In this document: positions 11,554 through 22,351 of the stretch, piece after piece
Numbering within the stretch: the stretch's first letter is position 1
Layout of the letters: each line of letters starts with the position of its first letter
NCBI GenBank assembly: GCA_030549775.1
Contig: CM060181.1
Coordinates: forward strand, 50,660,218-50,724,217
Direction: 5' to 3'
Length of the DNA stretch: 64,000 nt
DNA from: Tamarix chinensis
Lineage: Eukaryota > Streptophyta > Magnoliopsida > Caryophyllales > Tamaricaceae
Notes under the pieces: generated by a model
The model's database searches: none
Told to the model about the DNA's origin: nothing
Seen by the model: only the letters and a program-made list of their open reading frames with translations
Program-made: the position numbers and the translations under genes

Positions 11554-12505
11554 TTATCTTTCTTCAACTTGAATTGTACTCATTTCTGGCTTATCTTTCC
11601 CTTGTACTTCATCTTCACAAAATAATACATCTCTGCTGATTATTACCTTGTGAGTAGTGGGATCCCACAGGCGGTACCCTTTAATTCTATCAACATATCC
11701 TAAGAAAATACATTTTCTAGATTTCAGATCTAGCTTTGATATTTCCTGGATATTGTACATAACATATACAGGACTTCCAAATATATGTAGATGAGAATAA
11801 TCAGCTGGCTTACCCGTCCACATCTCCATTGGCATTTTTAGATCAATTGCGGTTGAAGGCGACCGATTGATCACATAACAGGCGGTCTTGACTGCTTCAA
11901 CCTAGAATGATTTGGCCAATCCTACAATTCTCAACATTGCTCTTTTCCATTCTAACAAGGTTGTTCATCCGCTCTGCTACTCCATTTTGTTGTGGAGTGT
12001 ACGCCACAGTGAACTGCCTTTTGATACCTTCTTTTCGACAGAAGTTATCAAATTCATCACTGGTATATTCTCCTCCATTATCTGTCCTTAAGCACTTAAT
12101 CTTTTTCTCATATTCAAGCTCTACCCGCGCTTTGAATTGTTTGAAAACTTCAAACACATATGCCTTCCTCTTAATTAGATACACCCAATATCTCCTAAAG
12201 TAATCATCAATAAAAGATACAAAGTACCTTGCACCTCCTAGGGACATAAGTGGTGCTTGCCAAACATCAGAGTGAATCAACTCTAAGATAGCTTTACTTC
12301 TAGTAGTAGAATTACCAAACTTCAACCTGTGTTGTTTACTAGTAACACAGTATTCACAAAATGGTAAAGATACCCTTTTGAGCCCAGGAAGGAGCTTTTG
12401 TTCAGCTAAAATCTTCAGAGCTCGCTCCGACATGTGACCTAGCATGCGGTGCCACATCATCGTTGATTCTTCTAAACTTGCTGATGCAACAGTTGCTTAT
12501 CCTTC
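11554..12505 (-). pseudogene. Copia GAG-pre-integrase and integrase
   Basis: The His/Cys zinc-binding block WHRMLGHMSERA...CEYC lies at about 12455-12350. The catalytic triad is supplied by HSDVW, LRTDNGGEY and PQQNGVAERM, followed by INRSPSTAIDLKMPMEMW and the FLGY block typical of copia integrase. An in-frame TAG at 11907-11909 replaces a Trp just before VEAVKTACYV, and a further frame break occurs between about 11940 and 11900. Stops also lie before the MMWH start. This enzyme inserted the cDNA copy into the genome. Confidence 0.92.
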
Positions 12506-13114
12506 CTATAGTGTTTCTCCTTTAAGCATATACAGATTTGCAGCTACCTTTTCTGTTGTCATGACTACAAGCGTGCCTTTAACAATTTTTATAACTCCAT
12601 CTTGAACATGGGTTTTACATCCATTACTATCTAATTGTCCCAAAGGCAATAGATTTTTCTTTAGGCCTTTCACATGTCGTACCTCCTGAATGGTGCGAAT
12701 AGTACCATCAAACATCTTTAATTTGATAGTACCAATACCAGCAATCTCTAAGACATAGTCGTCTCCCATGAACACAGATCCTCCAGAGATAGGTTCATAT
12801 TGATGGAACCATTCTCTTCGTGGAGTCATGTGCCATGTAGCTCCTAAATCCATAAGCCAGACATCAGCAAACTTTCTTCTAGATTCAGTAGCTATTGTTG
12901 CCTCGCTGTATAAAATTTCACCATCATCTGAGGTACTTGCTACACAACCCTGAGCTTTTGATGACTCAGGACCTTTTCCTTTAGCTTCATCATTTTTTCT
13001 GTGATGCCAACAATCCTTCTTGTAATGTCCCTTTTTGCCACAGTGATAACATTTGACATTTTTTCTTACTCCTTGAATTTGATCTACTCTGTTTGTAGCT
13101 CCCACTGGGGCCAC
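12506..13114 (-). pseudogene. Copia gag zinc knuckle and aspartic protease
   Basis: The CCHC knuckle CYHCGKKGHYKKDC lies near 13050, followed by the protease WLMDLGATWHM at about 12855-12825. Family members have D-S/T-G-A at this site; here Ser is replaced by Leu (DLGA), so the catalytic loop is damaged. The remaining protease fold (GDDYVLEIAGIGTIKL, VRHVKGLKKNLLPLGQL) is well preserved. Confidence 0.9.
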
Positions 13115-13116
13115 GT

Positions 13117-13734
13117 TCCATTGATCTTCCTCTCATTACCGCCAAGGCCTCAACTTGTTGTGAGCTTCCTTGTTTATCATCCTTGCCCTTGCGCCTACTT
13201 TCTTCTTCAAGAACCGAGGCTGCAATTTCATCAAAAGCTAGGACTTTTAGATTGTTGGTTATGTTGACGATAGGCTGATCATATGAATCCGGTAGACTTT
13301 GGAGTAAAATTTCACCACGTTTAACTGTATCTATATTATACCCTAATGCTGAAAGTTGTGAAAAATAAAGTATTAAGGGTATTAATATGATCGGTTACCT
13401 TAGTAGACTCCATCATCCGAAGGGTGTATAGCCTTCTCTTCAAGAAAATTTTGTTGTGTAGCGATTTGGCCTCGTATAATTTTGAGAGAGTATCCCAAAT
13501 CTCTTTTGCTGTCTTTTTCTCTGCCACATTTGACAATACTCCACCTGCTAGCGCTAAATGGAGATTGGCAATAGCATTGCCTTCCATCTCTTCCCACTTG
13601 GCATCGGTTATATTAGTGGGTCTTTCCTCAATTGCCGCCAAGCAATTATCTTTTCTCAAGATTGCTTTCATTCTCATCTTCCACAACAAGAAATTATTTC
13701 CGTTGAATTTCTCTATTTCGTACTTCGTTGCCAT
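13117..13734 (-). pseudogene. Copia gag (capsid-like) region
   Basis: Starts at an ATG at 13734-13732 giving MATKYEIEKFNG...LWKMRMKAILRKDNC, the common N-terminus of plant TNT1-like copia gag. Upstream codons in the same frame belong to the PBS/leader and are not the start. One frameshift near 13345 moves the frame from FFTTFS to LGYNIDTVKRGE...LLQSLPDSYD; another near 13080 precedes the zinc knuckle. The particle protein would package element RNA. Confidence 0.88.
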
Positions 13735-13805
13735 TGTTGTAGATGCCTTCTTTCCACTAACAGGACCTGATCGCAGCTTGCCAAAACCGGCTAAAGAAAC
13801 CTGGA

Positions 13806-13817
13806 GCTCTGATACCA
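13806..13817 (-). other. Primer binding site
   Basis: The minus strand reads TGGTATCAGAGC, complementary to the 3' end of plant initiator tRNA-Met and located two bases inside the 5' LTR end. Confidence 0.9.
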
Positions 13818-13819
13818 CT

Positions 13820-14391
13820 TGTTAGGTTCGTTGTGGTATTTAGATACTCAATTTACAACTGAAGTAGAAATGAGAATAAGAATTTTGTGTAGGACATAAA
13901 CTTTATAAAAGTATTTTATAGCAAAAGGATTACAAAAACTATTGTCTAATATAAGGAGAGTACAATTAATAATAATACCCTCTTTCTTATAATAGGGATA
14001 ACACACTCAAGGAAAAACAAAGTATTAGGAGAAACTTAATATTTTCTCTCTAATATCTATAACTCTCTCTCTTTTTTCTTTCACCAAGGATGGATCAAAT
14101 GATTAGCACCCCTCCATATTTATAGAGAATATTGAGGAGGTTAATAGCCACCATCTTTGAATATTCAAAGATTTAATTATAAAGTAACTTTAGATAAGAT
14201 TAACAACTAATCTTCCATAATCTTCCGCAAAATTTTTGCATAAGTTATCATCTTATCTATTAGCACATTCTTCATCCTTCTATCCTTAATTATCATTATT
14301 TAATTAGCCACCATTTTTGACTTCAAAACATTATCCATCAAGGGATAATGACAATAAGATTGAAGTAGCAAAATTGAATTTTACTACTACA
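13820..14391 (-). mobile_element. 5' LTR of the minus-strand copia element
   Basis: The plus strand runs from TGTTAGGTTCG to CTACTACA; TCTAC follows at 14392-14396. It contains TTCACC...TCCATATTTATAGAGAAT, giving a TATA-like CTATAAATATGG on the minus strand near 14110-14125, which suits a retrotransposon promoter. Confidence 0.92.
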
Positions 14392-14877
14392 TCTACTATA
14401 TTATGTAATTATTGATTTATTTTGTATTTATTCATAAGACCAATGTAAGGATAATTAAAAATTATATTAGAAGTGCACCAATACTGAGAAAAAAGATAGC
14501 GAGATTCTAACTTAAAACTTAAAGTATCTAGTAGCTGGCATTTTATTCTCAGATCAAACCCTAGTTCGGCATAATTTACTTTTATTATAAACTTTGTCAT
14601 ATATATGCACATGTATTGGTACGTACTTTTAACACACCTGAAAATGGTAATTTTCCTACAAATGTTGTTTCCCAATCGCTCAAACCCTAGTGTAACTCTA
14701 GTATATTCTACTAATACAATAATTATCACAACCATACAGGTGTTAAACACATACACGAATTCAATAGGCGGAGGAGACTAATGTGTCAAGCCTCGGTTGC
14801 AGCTGTATCTTTTTGGAATATTATTTTTTGAGGTGAGAATTGATAACCATCATAATTTTTATCGTCTACTCTAAAGA

Positions 14878-15372
14878 GTTTCCACCACCTAAGTTTTTAC
14901 CATTTATGATAAGTATTTTTTATTTTAAAATACAAATATCAAATATTTTAAAAGAAAAGATACTATTGTATTTTATCCTAATACTCAAATATTATAATTT
15001 TATAAGAGGTTTATAGTAGTTTCTTTTATTTATTAGAAGTAGTTTCTACCACCTACTGTTGATAGATTCCACCACTTACTGTGAGTACCGACTTCAAATA
15101 TAAATATATAATATTTATAAATTTTTTACCGTTTTTTTCTAACACTCAAATAATATAATTTACTAAGAAGGTTATAATAGTTTATTTCACTTATCAAAAG
15201 TAGTTTATACTATCTACGGTAGATAGTTTCTAAAGTTGAAACACAAATAGATAATATTTAAAATATTGACACCATCTTTTTTTTTTAAAACACTCAAATA
15301 TTATAATTTATTTAAAGATTCACGGTAGTTTCTTCTACCTGTTGTAAATAATTTCAACACCTACTATATATT
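14878..15372. repeat. Three-copy degenerate tandem repeat, unit about 150-160 bp
   Basis: The marker AACACTCAAATATTATAATT recurs starting near 14980, 15141 and 15289. Each is followed by a GTAGTTTCT...CTACCACCTACTG-like segment. Spacings are about 160 and 148 bases and the copies are AT-rich and diverged. No coding potential is seen. Confidence 0.7.
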
Positions 15373-15659
15373 GTTTTTCCAATTGATATTTTTAGCTTTT
15401 ATTTATTATTTAGAGAGATAATTCTCATTAGATACGTGACTACTCTTTCCGTATGGGAAAATTTTTTCTGTCATTAAATTTTTGTATAAAAAATAAAGAT
15501 ATTTTAAAAATATAAACGCATAAATTTTTTTATGCTCAATTTTGTGAACTATATATACATTAAATAATTTGTTATGTTTAATAAATTATTTAAGTATAAT
15601 TTTAAATAGATTATTTTTTAAATAATATATAAATTAATAGAATATATTTTTTTAAACGT

Positions 15660-16270
15660 TTATGTATCACGAAAATGTTGAAGAAAATGCCTCCTAAGAT
15701 TTTGACAGTGAGAACAGACCACAAGCGAAGGGGCCTATGGAAAGAAAAGATTTTGACAGTGAGATCACAAGGGAGAGGGGCCATGCTTTGGAGAGTCTCA
15801 AAGTCATCGTGGAAAAAAAAAAGAAATAAAAAACGAACCTCACACATGCATTATTCTACGGGGAAAAAGAAAGAAAGTGACCATCAAAAAGTGAGACGGC
15901 AAAAAAAAAAAAAAAAAAAAGCAGCATCCACAGCTCATTTTACGCGGAACCGCGTTGTTGCACGACCATAAAAAAAGGTACTAATAGCTGCTGCTATATA
16001 ATTTGGCGCCATATTTATAGCATAATAATCGTTTCGATTTGTGTTTGCCAGCCAGCAAAACTTGGGGATATGGAGGTACGAAAATGACATCTTATTAGTT
16101 ATTACCCGGAGGAGATATATCACATTCACACATCAAATCATTAAAATTGAAACCGTCCTTGCTCGTAACAGATGACTTGATGACTACGATTCCAAAATAT
16201 GCGACGTCCTCGTTCCGGCCCGCTTTGCCCCGCCCTGCCTGCCTGCCTGGCCGGGAAAGATGAAACGCCG
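15660..16270. other. Unassigned segment with a short direct repeat, poly(A) and a GC-rich patch
   Basis: GATTTTGACAGTGAGA occurs at 15698 and 15749 (offset 51). A run of 19 A lies at 15901-15919, and a GC-rich patch with three TGCC units at about 16214-16275. An open frame at 15675-15971 encodes a lysine-rich product that passes through the homopolymer, so I do not call it a gene. It could be a decayed low-copy locus. Confidence 0.4.
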
Positions 16271-16400
16271 CGGCCTTAGATTCTTGATTGACGTATCATT
16301 ATATCGATCGATGGTTTATCAGTAGGTGCACCGGTTTTACTATGGAACATGATATAATCACACCTGTACTTTAAATATAATATTCTTATTATATCTTTAT

Positions 16401-16848
16401 AATTATGGATACAATATTATTAAATATAAGCACGTATAATTATATCAAAAATAAAACCGCAATTTATGACGCTATAATTTTATATAATGCTCGCACTACA
16501 ACTATTTGTTTTTATTAATTTTATTAATTTGCTATTTTTATACAAATATATATAATTACTATGACACAATCTTTAAAGAATTCAAAAAAAATCTAAATAT
16601 CCTTTGTGTTATTAGGTTTTGAACGTAATTATGGATACAATATTATTAAATATAAGCACCATATAATTATACCGAAAATAAAACCGCGATTTTTGCCTCT
16701 GTGATTTTATACAATGCGCGCACTACAACTATTTGGTTTTATTAATTTTATTAATTTGCTATTTTTATACAAATATATATAATTACTCTGACACAATCTT
16801 TAAAGAATTCAAAAATATCTAAATATCCTTTGTGTTATTAGGTTTTGA
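16401..16848. repeat. 226-bp tandem duplication
   Basis: AATTATGGATACAATATTAT... starts at 16401 and again at 16627. Both units run to TTATTAGGTTTTGA and are close to identical, apart from a few substitutions such as ATGACGCTATA versus TGCCTCTGTGA and short A-run indels. Confidence 0.93.
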
Positions 16849-17596
16849 CAGTTCTTTTAATATTATATAATTGTGTTATTTATTTATTATGATATACATA
16901 AGGTCATTTTAGGTTATCATATTTATATACATAACCACATTCTCTATTCCATTTATTATAAATTCTAGAAAACCATTTTTTTTTAATTTAGAGAGGATTG
17001 AGAAAGCAATTAAAGATTATTATGTATGTGCTTCAATAATTATACAAATGTATAATATCAAAAGAATAGAGACTCAAATATATAATTTTTGGTATTCAAA
17101 ACCGCTAGACTATAATTAAATCAGTTTTCTAATGACTCATATTTAACAGTCCACCAATCAAATAATTATATATAAAAATAACGGTATAATTAGTTTATTA
17201 ATTTATTTTACTGTTTAAATTAATAAGACTTAGTTATTAAAATTGAGTTCCTTAAGGTTTTTTTTTTTTTTTTGCCCTTTCGCTTTATGAACAATAGTTC
17301 GAAATTGAGCGACATAATTAGACGCCATGATACACATGAGTGCCGGTATAACAACATCTAGAGTGACTATTATTTACATCTTTGTTAAGCCATCTACTCT
17401 CTCTTTATCTTTCTAAGATAGATCGACAAAGTGTGGTGACGACTTTCTCTTATGCAAATGTAATAGGGCTCAAACATGTGACAGCTTCTACTATTAGCGT
17501 TAGCATGTGTATTAATTATGCCTTTATGTCGGAACTATGATTACAGACCTAAATGGTAGGGTAAACTTTAGATCTTTGAAGTGCTCCGGACCTGCC

Positions 17597-17696
17597 TGCA
17601 TCACTTTAAATGAACTCCTAACTCAAGTGGTCTTTAATTTGCAGGTTGCATCACTTTAAATGAACTCCTAACTCAAGTAGTCTTTAATTTCCAGGC
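17597..17696. repeat. 50-bp tandem duplication
   Basis: TGCATCACTTTAAATGAACT... occurs at 17597-17646 and 17647-17696 with only two differences (gtgg/gtag and ttgcagg/ttccagg). Confidence 0.95.
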
Positions 17697-17870
17697 TTTT
17701 CGATATACAAATGACAATCTTTTTTATGGGTTCGAGCCTCTATCAGAATTTCTTCGTTCAAGGATTGATTCTGAATATTAGGTTTGAATTTAAATTTTTT
17801 TTATTAGAAATATATACTTTAGAGGCGAGTAGGAACAAATATGTGATCTTCATTCCCAAGCCCATAATAC

Positions 17871-17872
<2 letters not shown>

Positions 17873-17906
<34 letters not shown>
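17873..17906. repeat. (AT)n microsatellite
   Basis: An uninterrupted dinucleotide AT run of about 34 bases. Confidence 0.95.
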
Positions 17907-17909
<3 letters not shown>

Positions 17910-18181
17910 TAGGGGCTTAATATAACTTATCAATATTCTAAACTATAAACTAGTAACTTCTCTTATTTGGTATATGTTCCCTGCGTCCAATTCTAGCATT
18001 TTATTATTGGTTAATCTACATAAAATTTATTTATTATCCTAATAAATAAAGACCGTCCTTGCATTTTCTATTCTAACTACGAACTTTAGTTACGAAGAAA
18101 AATTACTTTAACCGTGTGACACAAGTTCGAGTTGGAATAGTTATATCCTAAGCTTTTTATTACATCAATAATGTCTATAAA

Positions 18182-18454
18182 TTTAACACCCCGAGTCGAT
18201 ACGATCACGCGGAGGCTATTTTGGAACACTTTTGGATTGATTGACTGGCCTCACAGATCAACACTACTTACACACTTCCCGATCAGAAAATTTCTGAACC
18301 TTTCTAGGAGGATCACCCATCATAAAATTGCTCCATGACTAGCATGCTTAATTGTGAAGTTCTTAGGATGAAATCACCAAAAAAATGGTATACCATATTG
18401 ATATAAGTAGTCAGATCAATTCTTATAACACTCTGTTCAAATTGGAGTATTACA
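18182..18454 (-). mobile_element. Cassandra 3' LTR
   Basis: From decayed TTTAACACCCC to GTATTACA on the plus strand. It aligns with 18603-18907 but is about 30 bp shorter, lacking part of the CCTTTTAGCACGCTTTATCC region. It includes its own 5S-like block at about 18298-18420. Confidence 0.88.
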
Positions 18455-18589
18455 ATCACCCTCACTCAAAGAATGCAACGTCTTTGTTGCGCCTCAATTA
18501 CTAACTGTCTTAATACAGTTTTATCCCAAGAATTGTCCCGTTAGGTGGCTGACTGGCTCATCCAAGTCCAACTCACGGTCGCGGTTTTT

Positions 18590-18600
18590 CTCTAATACCA
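18590..18600 (-). other. Cassandra primer binding site
   Basis: The minus strand reads TGGTATTAGAG two bases inside the 5' LTR. This is one mismatch from the initiator-Met-tRNA site TGGTATCAGAG. Confidence 0.8.
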
Positions 18601-18602
18601 TT

Positions 18603-18907
18603 TGTAACACCCCAAGTCAATAGGACCACGTGGGGACTACCTTTGAGCACTTTCGGATTGATCGGCTGGCCTCACAGATCAACACTAGTCCTTTTAGCAC
18701 GCTTTATCCTTATTCACGCACTTCCCAATAAATTTTTAAAAATTTTTCAAAACTTCCTAAGAGGATCACCCATCCTAAAATTGCTCCATGGCCAGCATGC
18801 TTAACTATAAAGTTCTTAGGATGAAATCACCAAAAGGCTAGTATATCGTATTGATATAAGTAGTAAGATCAATCCTTATAATACTCCGCTCAAATTGGGG
18901 TATTACA
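18603..18907 (-). mobile_element. Cassandra 5' LTR
   Basis: A 305-bp LTR with perfect-looking inverted ends TGTAACACCCC / GGGGTATTACA (plus strand). It holds the 5S-like domain listed separately. Confidence 0.9.
18752..18872 (-). repeat. 5S rRNA-like domain inside the Cassandra LTR
   Basis: On the minus strand AGTTAAGCATGCT and AGGATGGGTGATCCTC match the plant 5S rRNA segments AGTTAAGCGTGCT and AGGATGGGTGACCTCC, the latter near the internal pol III control region. Several positions between them have diverged, so this is LTR-borne 5S-derived sequence and not a functional ribosomal gene. Confidence 0.88.
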
Positions 18908-18912
18908 ATAAA

Positions 18913-20917
18913 ACTTACATCAAAATAGCAAATAATTTGAGGAATAGTTCGAGGATGGGTTTCAAGCACAGGTATTTTAAGAGGGGATCAAGACACGTAT
19001 GGAGATCAACTCACCGTAAGGATTTAGGTGATGATGTAATACTCTATAAATATAAATATTTTAATTTACTCTTTCGGTAATTATCATTTTATTTTTTTAT
19101 GAGGATATAATAACTCATATTTAGAATTAAAATTATATTATATTCATTTTAATATTAAGGAAAAACTAAAATTTTAGTTTTAAAAGTTTTAACAAAAATT
19201 GTGATTTTTATAATGCTTTTTGTATCATTAAAATTACTATTTAAAAAAATTATTTTTACGTAACAATGTGTTAAAAGTATTTTACATACTATTATTTTAG
19301 TAGTTTTACTTTTTCTACAATAAAAAAAGGATATGTCAACCCCTTATTTTATATAGAATAGTAAAAGGGTAAAATAGAAATTTCATAAACAAATAATTTT
19401 GGGGGAAAAAGAGAGCAAGTAACTAAAATAATAAGATGCCTACCTTATAAGTGACGTGGTATGTATTATATTATTTTTATTTGAAAGAATATTTGTTAAT
19501 TACTTAGTTAGTTAAATTAATTTATGATTTATAAGTTTATTTGTATATTCATATATATGATCCAATCTTATGTTAGTTTTGTTGTTAGTAAAGATGTTTT
19601 GAAGAGATACATATTTTCTTATTATATATGATAAAATTTTAACTTTGTATTTATTCCATAGTATATGTAATTAGTATCTACTAATTATCTTAAATGATTT
19701 TATATGGTAAATTTTGTTTTATCTTATTTCTCTTAATAGACCAACATTCACTATCTACAACTAAAGTAGACAATTTAGCCATAACGTTTCTATCTGATAA
19801 CTAAATTGGACAATTACTTTTGCGTTGGAAAACTAAATTCAATATCTACAACTTTTGTCTGTTTTAGTTTTTTCAATATCTAAACGAAACTTAGTGAACA
19901 ATATCAATCAATGTCAGTGATATATTACTTGTGCTATTTTGTTATATTTTTCTCTCCTAAAAGCTCATATAAGTCGATCCCAAATCCTAATAGCCAAACC
20001 TACATTTTTTTTCTTTTTCCTTTTGTGTCATGGCTCATGTTTTATATCTCCCAATGATATTATTCACATATTCAACCAATTCATCAAAACATTTAATTGA
20101 TTCATCAAAATATTAATCCATCTACAAGATTATACATGCAAGATCCAATCTTTCTTCTTTCCTCCTCCTCCTCTTCCATTTGAGTTCAAGAAATAATTAT
20201 TCTCTCAAGATCAACATCTCCCAAAGTTATTTTGGTACGATAAAATCATTCTTGATGCTTATAATGATTCTACAATTGGTAAACTTATTTTGGTACCAAA
20301 GTTAATAATAAAGTTTGATGTATTTCTTTATTTTAACTAACCTTAGCATCTAGTGTAAGCAGAATAATGGTGTATACTTATGTTAGTTGTGGCGGTAATA
20401 CCCTCATTATATTAAGCTTCTGCATATATTTTTTCTTTTTTTCTCTAGTGGACTATTTTTGAGAAAATGAGGGTGTTATAGGAAATTCCTCATTAATAGG
20501 TTTTGAGGATCAATGTTGTTTGAGGATTAATTTTGAATTTGGTTTCGGGGATGGGGTCCCCATCCCCACCCCATGTCATTACCATCCCCAGGTATCGGTT
20601 TATATATATAACTTTTTTAAATGATCTTATAAATATCTATACCTCTTTTAATGATTTGAGGTTAGTTAAATGCTATCCGACAAATAAAAAAATATCCAAA
20701 CATTATATATTTTAAAATGTTAATCTTTTTATAAGTGAATTTATATGTTTCAACCAAAAAGTGTAGAAATACTTCCATCACCTTCTAGTAAGGGTTGAGA
20801 ATGCCTACTAATCATTTGCTTAGGCTTAGTGACACAAGAAAAAAATACACATAATTACATCAACATGTTAATGATCTAGCCAGTTATTTAGAAGCCACTA
20901 CTAGCAATAACTCCTCT
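18913..20917. other. AT-rich intergenic stretch with one strong GC palindrome
   Basis: No coding or RNA gene is recognised. The only striking structure is at 20547-20567, where GGGGATGGGG and CCCCATCCCC form a perfect 10-bp inverted repeat around one T. ACCATCCCC-type motifs follow, similar in flavour to hAT miniature elements. A CTC-rich patch lies near 20160. Confidence 0.5.
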
Positions 20918-21600
20918 CAATGATTGACAATCATGAGAGAGAAAATTGAGACTTTGGATAAGAATCAAACATGGGAGTTTGAGAATTTTACAAGGGATAG
21001 GAAGATTAGTGGATTTAAACGAGTCTTCAAAAATAAAAAATCTCAACCATGGAGATGCTAAGATTGAAGGTCATGCAGTGAGTGAAGGGTTCTATACAAT
21101 GAGAATGTATTGATTTTAATGAACATTTATCTTATGGTTCGTGCTTTACTTACCATGATGGCTCTATGCAACTTGAAGTTATAGCTATTAGACATAAAAC
21201 ATACTTTCTTACATGACGAGTTAGAGGAGAAAATTTGCATGTTTCAACCAAAATTTTTTGTGGTTTTGAGAAAGGAAGATCATTTTTTTTACTTAATAAA
21301 TTCTAATATAGATTGAAATAATCACACCAACAAGTGGTATATGATATTTCATGCTCCATGGTTGAACATGAATTTACAAGGAGAAATTATGAGTGTTTTA
21401 TGTACAAGAAGAAGCTCTTTAGTGGTTCTTATATTTACCTATTGTTGTATATCGGTGACATGTCAATTGGTGGTATTAACATGTTAGTTATTGCATTCTT
21501 GAAGAGACGTCTTAGCGGTGAATTGAGATTAAAGACTTGGATATGATTAAGAAAATATTAAGGAAAAATATTTATGGGTTTTGCGAGGAAGGAAAAATAC
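20918..21600 (+). pseudogene. Copia reverse transcriptase relic
   Basis: Heavily decayed RT. Visible blocks are ETLDKNQTWEF, GFKRVFKNKK, LLDIKHTFLHDELEEKICM (family: [17 protein letters not shown]) and LLLYIGDMSIGG (family: LLYVDDMLIAG, so both catalytic Asp context residues have changed). Many stops. It ends where the gypsy 5' LTR begins and is likely the older target DNA. Confidence 0.85.
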
Positions 21601-21619
21601 ACAAAGTTGAAAAATGTCA

Positions 21620-22123
21620 TGGATTCCCAAACTAAGGGGATAACTATCCATATATATTAGATAATAGTTAGAAGATTTAGTTAGACATAGTTAGAATCTT
21701 TATCTTGTTAGTTGCAAGTTTATCTTTTTAGTTAGTATGTCTGTGTTAATTATGGAACATTTTTGGTATAATTTATCATCTATATTTTCAACATATCTTA
21801 TAATGATAATTCAAATTATACTAGGTGAAATTCATTCATTTAAATTTTCCATGTAAAAATGTTGAGAATCATTAAGTGTAATTGAATACAATTTTTAATC
21901 TTAAAATTGATTTATTTACGAGTTATTCTTCTTGATTGTGATTTCATTGTGATTCATAATCTATTTCTCTTCTCAATTTCTATGTGGTTTTGAGATAGTT
22001 AGTTTGTGTTCAATTGAACACTTTCATATCCCATCATAATTGTTCTCATCCTCATCTTATTGTTCATTAATCAGAAAATCACATAAAATAGGGTATTTAT
22101 GAAACCACCTATTCTATCATGCA
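21620..22123 (+). mobile_element. Gypsy 5' LTR
   Basis: Aligns with 28245-28761 through shared blocks CCATATATATTAGAT, AGAAGATTTAGTTAGACAT, TAAGTGTAATTGAATACAA and CATATCCCATCATAATTGT. Ends TCATGCA just before the PBS-like site. Confidence 0.8.
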
Positions 22124-22128
22124 TCAAT

Positions 22129-22142
22129 TTGTTATCAAAACC
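22129..22142 (+). other. Decayed primer binding site
   Basis: TTGTTATCAAAACC, a few bases inside the 5' LTR end, resembles TGGTATCAAAGC-type Met-tRNA sites with mutations. Confidence 0.5.
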
Positions 22143-22351
22143 TTTTTTATTTAGCTATATTGCATGCCAAAAGTTATATATACAATTATTTAGTTTTTCT
22201 TCAAGAATTCAAGTTTTCTATGAAGATTATTCCAAGATTCAACTAATAATTCATCAAGAACCCTTTAAATGGAAGGAATTTCATATTACATTTAAGGAAA
22301 AAGGTGTGATTTTGATTGGCTAATCTAGCCATGTTAAAAGTCACCAAAATA

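Larger units (their letters stand above)
9208..14391 (-). mobile_element. Structurally complete Ty1/copia retrotransposon
   Basis: A 5.2-kb element on the minus strand. It has two LTRs (13820-14391 is 5', 9208-9753 is 3'), an initiator-Met-tRNA-type PBS at 13806-13817, a polypurine stretch near 9754-9766 and a complete gag-pol order between them. The 5-bp target duplication TCTAC is intact at 9203-9207 and 14392-14396. By eye the LTRs differ at about 19 of 500 aligned positions plus small indels (about 4%), indicating moderate age. The coding region has several stops and at least two frameshifts, so it could move only with help from another copy. Confidence 0.95.
18182..18907 (-). mobile_element. 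Cassandra-type TRIM retrotransposon, complete
   Basis: Two LTRs (18603-18907 is 5', 18182-18454 is 3') enclose only about 148 bp. The 5-bp duplication ATAAA is exact at 18177-18181 and 18908-18912. On the minus strand the 5' LTR runs TGTAATACCCC...GGGGTGTTACA, followed by the PBS. Both LTRs carry 5S rRNA-like sequence, the hallmark of Cassandra elements. It encodes no protein; such elements depend on enzymes from other retrotransposons. The first base pair of the left LTR end has decayed (TTTAACACC for TGTAACACC). Confidence 0.93.

Noticed and set aside
18752..18872. Functional 5S rRNA gene
   Set aside because: Only parts match 5S rRNA, the sequence is embedded in paired LTRs with a PBS and target duplication, and it is clearly diverged.
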